From DAISKN01 sp963716925 (lineage in GTDB: Bacteria; Acidobacteriota; Vicinamibacteria; Marinacidobacterales; SMYC01): 64,000 nt of DNA. Numbering within the stretch: position 1 is the first letter of the stretch; the number at the start of each line of letters is the position of its first letter. Under the pieces are notes generated by a model. That model had not been told where the DNA came from. It saw only the letters and a list, made by a program, of their open reading frames with translations, and made no database searches. Both the position numbers and the translations under genes were made by a program. The stretch lies in assembly GCA_963716925.1 (NCBI GenBank), contig CAVQUX010000006.1, positions 1,188,294 to 1,252,293 of the forward strand, read 5' to 3'. Of this stretch, positions 60,533 through 64,000 are shown one piece after another.

Positions 60533-63464
60533 ATGTCGACGCTGACGATCAAGAACGGACCGCTCGAGGGTGCATGGCAGACCTCCTCCGGGAAGGGCGT
60601 GGCCGTTCACTTCCTGGAGGGCTCCTATCCGGCTCGGCGCGCGGCGGCCGAGATGAGGGACGCGGAGAGAGCCATCGCCGCACTCGAAGAGCTGCTGGCT
60701 CCTCCGCTCGAGCATCGCGGCCGGCCGATCGACATCTACTGCACCGATGCCGTGGCTTCTGACGTGGACCTTGCCGACGCCCGCGCCGCGGCGCCCGCGG
60801 TAACCGCCGAGCAGGGCATTCTGCGGGTCGTCCAGCCCGACGCGCCGGCAGAAGCGATAGCCTACGCGCTGACCCGCCGGCTCGTCGGCCGCTGGTTCGG
60901 TCAGAAGGCTGCGCGCGCAACGTTGTTCGTGAACGGGATCGCCGGGGTCGTAGCCGGCAGGACCGGAGCCGCCCCGAATCCCGGGGACACCGACCAATGG
61001 GTGCGGGACGAGCGGGCGGCCGGTCGTGACGTCTCGATCTTCACGCGCGAGCGCGAACGAGCCGCCGCGGCCTATCCGGACGCCGCCGATCCGTTGGCAA
61101 CCTCATTTCTCGGCTTCCTGATCGAGGCGTACGGCGCGGAGCGGCTGAGGGGGTTTCCTGGCGGCGTACGATCCCGAGCGTCGCGACCAGGCTGCGGCGG
61201 AGGCCTATCAACGTCCGCTCGGATCGCTCGAGGAGCTGTGGCTCGCCAGGCTGAGCGACACCTCGGGCTCCCGGTCTGCCTTTCGGGTGCTCTTCCGTTA
61301 CCTGCTGCCGCTCATCAAGCCGCACGGGCTTCGCTGGGCGGAGATCGCCGTCTACATGCTCCTCGGCGTGGCTTACACGGTCACGATCCCGCTGGCGTTC
61401 AAGTACCTCTTCGACACGGTCATTCCCGGCGGAAGCCTGCGCCTCCTCGCTCTCTTCGTCGCCGCCCTCCTCGGCATCCTGGTCGCGCACACGCTGGTCA
61501 CGGTGCGGCGGTCGTACGTGACTGCCCTCGTGAACCAGCGCATCTTGCTGGGGCTGCAGGAGCGGATGTTCGAGCGGGCTCCAGCGGCTCTCCCACGATT
61601 TTTATGCCCGGGCCAAGGTCGGCGACCTGATGTCGCGGCTTTCCAACGATCTGAACGCCGTGGGGGACGCGATCACCGCTGTGCTGGCCCAGGGCGTCTT
61701 CCTCGGACTGAGCGCCTTCGCGGCTGCGATCACCGCCTTGGTATTGAGCCCGCTGCTCGGTGCGCTCGTGCTGGTCGTCGTGCCGCTCTTCTCGTTGAGC
61801 TACCTCGTTCTGCTGTCGCGCCTCCGGCGCGCGAGCCACGAGGTGCAGGCGACATACGGGCAGGTCGCGGCCGCGATCCAGGAGAACCTCTCGGCGCACT
61901 CCCTGATCAAGGCGTTCGGTCTCGAACGGCGCGCCATCAGCTTCTATCGCGGTCGGCTGGAAGCTCTCCTGGCGGCGATCCTGCGCGTGGCGCTCCTCGC
62001 CTCGCTCTTCGAAGGCAGCGTCGGGATGGCCGTTACACTCGGCCAACTGCTGGTGATCGGCGTGGGCGGCTACCTGGTGATCGAGGGGTCTCTCACCCTC
62101 GGGACGCTCGTCGCGTTTGTAGGGCTCCTGCCGGCCTTCTTCCAGCCGATCGTCGCGCTCTCCAACGTGGGCCAGCAGGTCCAGCAGGCGGCAGCAGCGA
62201 TGGACACGGATGCTCGAGGTCCTCGAGCATCCGATCGGGGTCTGCGACGAAAGCGGCGCGGTGGTGCTTGCGCCGGTCTCCCGTGAAATCCGCCTGGACA
62301 ACGTCTCGTTCGCGTACGACTCCCCGCGGTGGATCCTCCGGAACGTCAGCATGACGATCCCCGCCGGCTCCCACGCCGCCATCGTTGGTCTCTCCGGCTC
62401 CGGGAAGAGCACGATCGTGAACCTCCTGCTTCGTTTCTGGGACCCTCAAGAGGGTCGCCTGCTAATCGACGGCCGCGACGTCCGCGAGCTCACGCTAGGC
62501 TCGCTCCGCGGGCAGATCGGCCTCGTCTTCCAGGACACGTTCGCTTTCGACACGTCGCTGCGCCAGAACATCGCGCTCGCCCGGGAGGGCGCGACGGACG
62601 CCCAGGTCCTGGCTGCGGCGAGGGCCGCGCGGCTCGAGAGCTGGGTGGCGTCGCTCCCCGCCGGCGCCGACACCGTGCTCGGCGAGCGCGGCGTGCGCAT
62701 GAGTGGCGGTCAGCGCCAGCGGCTTGCCATCGCGAGAGCTCTGCTGCGCGACCCGAGTATCCTCATCCTCGACGAGGCGACGAGCGCCCTGGACGCGCAG
62801 ACCGAGGCGGGAGATCCTCGAGACTCTGGACGAGCTGACGAAAGGGAGAACGACGATCAGCATCACGCACCGGCTCTCGCTTGCGGCGCGGAGCGACCGG
62901 ATCTTCGTCCTGGAGCAAGGCCGGATCGTCGAGGAGGGCACCCACGCGGAGCTGGCCCGTGCGGGAGGGCCGTACCAAAGGCTCTACGACGAGCAGGCGG
63001 TCTACCTCCGCGCCGGCCTGTCACCGATCGCCATCGAAGTGGCCCGCCTTCGCACGATTCCGCTTCTCAGCGCGTTAGGGCCCGCTGAGCTCGCCGATCT
63101 CTCCGAACGGCTGACGGCGGAGCGGTACCCGGCCGGACAGGAAGTCGTCCGCCAGGGCGAGGAGGGCCGCAAGCTGTATCTCATCGCCAGCGGGCAGGTC
63201 GAGGTGGTCGCCGTCTGCGGCGGCAGGGTGCTGCGGGTCAACACGCTGAACCCGGGAGATTACTTTGGAGAAATGGGGCTTCTCGCGGACGAGCCGCGGG
63301 CGGCGACCGTGCGCACGATGGTGCCATCGGAGCTTTACAGCCTCGCGCGCGCCGACCTGCTCTCACTGCTCGAGCACGACGCTCACGCGCGTCAAGCCGT
63401 GGAGGAGACCATCGCCGCCCGGCGCCGGGCGCTCGCAGAAGCGACTGAGGCTGCGAGCCGGTGA
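60533..63464 (+). CDS. ABC exporter with pseudo-gluzincin N-terminus and cNMP-binding C-terminus, frameshifted
   Basis: Read with four +1 corrections (near 61150, 61580, 62208 and 62808, mostly in G runs) it encodes about 976 aa. Residues 1-225 resemble a peptidase-MA/gluzincin domain, but the HExxH position reads AEAIA (106-110) and NEGLA reads NGIAG, so all zinc ligands are lost. A six-helix exporter domain follows (LLPLIKPHGLRWAEIAVYML; LMSRLSNDLNAVGDAI). The ATPase has GLSGSGKST, VRMSGGQRQRLAIARALLRD and ILILDEATSALDAQTE. A cyclic-nucleotide-binding domain ends it (YPAGQEVVRQGEEGRKLYLI; NPGDYFGEMGLLADEPRAAT). By analogy with peptidase-containing exporters it probably exports the mature peptide. 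Confidence 0.82.
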
Positions 63465-63570
63465 GCGCGAGGCAACTCGGGCTCGAGCGTCGAGGCAGGG
63501 ACAGACCGGTGAAAGAGCCGGTGCCCCATCCCGTTGGTTCGGGAGGCTGAGGCCGGGAGGAACCTGCAGC

Positions 63571-64000
63571 ATGAGTGAACTGAATGACGCCGAAGCTCGA
63601 GCGGCTCTCGCACAAGCACGAGACGCGATCGCGCGGCAAGCCTCCGAGATTGAGCGCCTCCACGAGGCACTGAGGATCGCGGCCACTGCCGGAATCATCG
63701 GCTCGCCTGTCACGCACTCGCGGCTCCTCGAGATGATTGTCGAGACCGGAGCCCACGTGATTGGCGCGCGCGCCGGCGCACTGTTCCTCGTCGCCGAAGA
63801 CACGAACGAGCTCATCTTCGAGGTGGCCACCGGGTCCAAGGCGGAGGCCGTGAAGAAGTTCCGCGTCCCGCTCGGACACGGTATCGCGGGGCTCGTTGCC
63901 GCCAGCGGCGAGGCGATCGCGATTGCCGACGCCGGAAGCGATCCGCGGTTGGCCTCGGACATCGCCGAGAGCGTCGGCTACGTCCCACAGACGCTCCTCT
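63571..64000 (+). CDS. GAF-domain protein, partial at window edge
   Basis: ATG 63571 opens MSELNDAEARAALAQARDAI and stays open through the last base, so it is cut at 143 aa. A coiled-coil-like helix (ALAQARDAIARQASEIERLH) precedes a GAF domain (LEMIVETGAHVIGARAGALF, FRVPLGHGIAGLVAASGEAI, ASDIAESVGYVPQTLL). GAF domains bind cyclic nucleotides or other small ligands and often regulate phosphatases, kinases or diguanylate cyclases; the output domain is outside. It lies 106 bp after the exporter and could belong to the RiPP locus. Confidence 0.8.
   Translation, partial: MSELNDAEARAALAQARDAIARQASEIERLHEALRIAATAGIIGSPVTHSRLLEMIVETGAHVIGARAGALFLVAEDTNELIFEVATGSKAEAVKKFRVPLGHGIAGLVAASGEAIAIADAGSDPRLASDIAESVGYVPQTLL

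Noticed and set aside
1..64000. CRISPR arrays, tRNA or rRNA genes
   Set aside because: No regularly spaced identical repeats and no recognisable tRNA or rRNA segments were seen by reading; a dedicated search was not possible.

Overview
The window is high-GC bacterial DNA (about two thirds G+C by eye) with dense genes, many 4-bp ATGA/GTGA/TTGA stop-start overlaps and many secreted proteins. The gene content resembles an uncultured soil Acidobacteriota genome: ASPIC/UnbV FG-GAP proteins, TPR-multihaem cytochromes, DUF2339/DUF3999, PQQ propellers, secreted amidohydrolase, gamma-glutamyltransferase and CocE/NonD hydrolases. The phylum is an inference; no rRNA or tRNA gene was seen.

Layout. 0-7 kb: a heavily frameshifted XRE/NB-ARC/TPR regulator, an ECF sigma factor that overlaps the first of two tandem secreted FGE/C-lectin-fold proteins, then frameshifted DinB and AraC genes. 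The tandem pair differs mainly in a C-terminal 75-bp stretch that looks like the variable region of a diversity-generating retroelement (DGR). 7-16.5 kb: amidohydrolase, FAH-family enzyme, and a lipid block (dgkA, btaA-btaB for betaine lipids behind three 11-bp direct repeats resembling a Pho box, doxX, plsC-like), then a PcrA/UvrD helicase. 16.4-21.7 kb: an amino/hydroxy-acid catabolic block (LarA, ornithine-cyclodeaminase-like reductase, DapA-like, proline dehydrogenase, FMN 2-hydroxyacid oxidase).

21.75-32.48 kb is an inserted island. The 3' end of ggt occurs at both edges, with a second nested direct repeat. Inside are a damaged IS91-family element, an oxidase fragment, an ArsR/SRPBCC operon with a palindromic operator, and a lower-GC operon with DUF1592, DUF1552 and COG4315 proteins. 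32.5-54.5 kb: ggt, PQQ propeller, a multihaem cytochrome coupled to an ASPIC/UnbV protein, a hydroxyproline-type operon (reductase, proline-racemase superfamily, aconitase X), CocE/NonD hydrolase, DUF3999/DUF2339, sulfatase, thioesterase and small enzymes.

54.6-64 kb is an apparently unusual RiPP (ribosomal peptide) cluster: a 99-aa precursor-like protein, a SPASM radical-SAM maturase, a B12-binding radical-SAM protein of the RiPP-maturation type, a protein kinase-methyltransferase fusion, and an ABC exporter with a zinc-ligand-less gluzincin-like N-terminus and a cyclic-nucleotide-binding C-terminus. Precursor, SPASM maturase and kinase-methyltransferase share one ~28-residue helical motif. 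This cluster and the DGR-like pair are the strongest candidates for new biology.

Single-base indels, often in short homopolymers, break at least eight genes. Some may be sequencing errors, so those reading frames should be treated with care.
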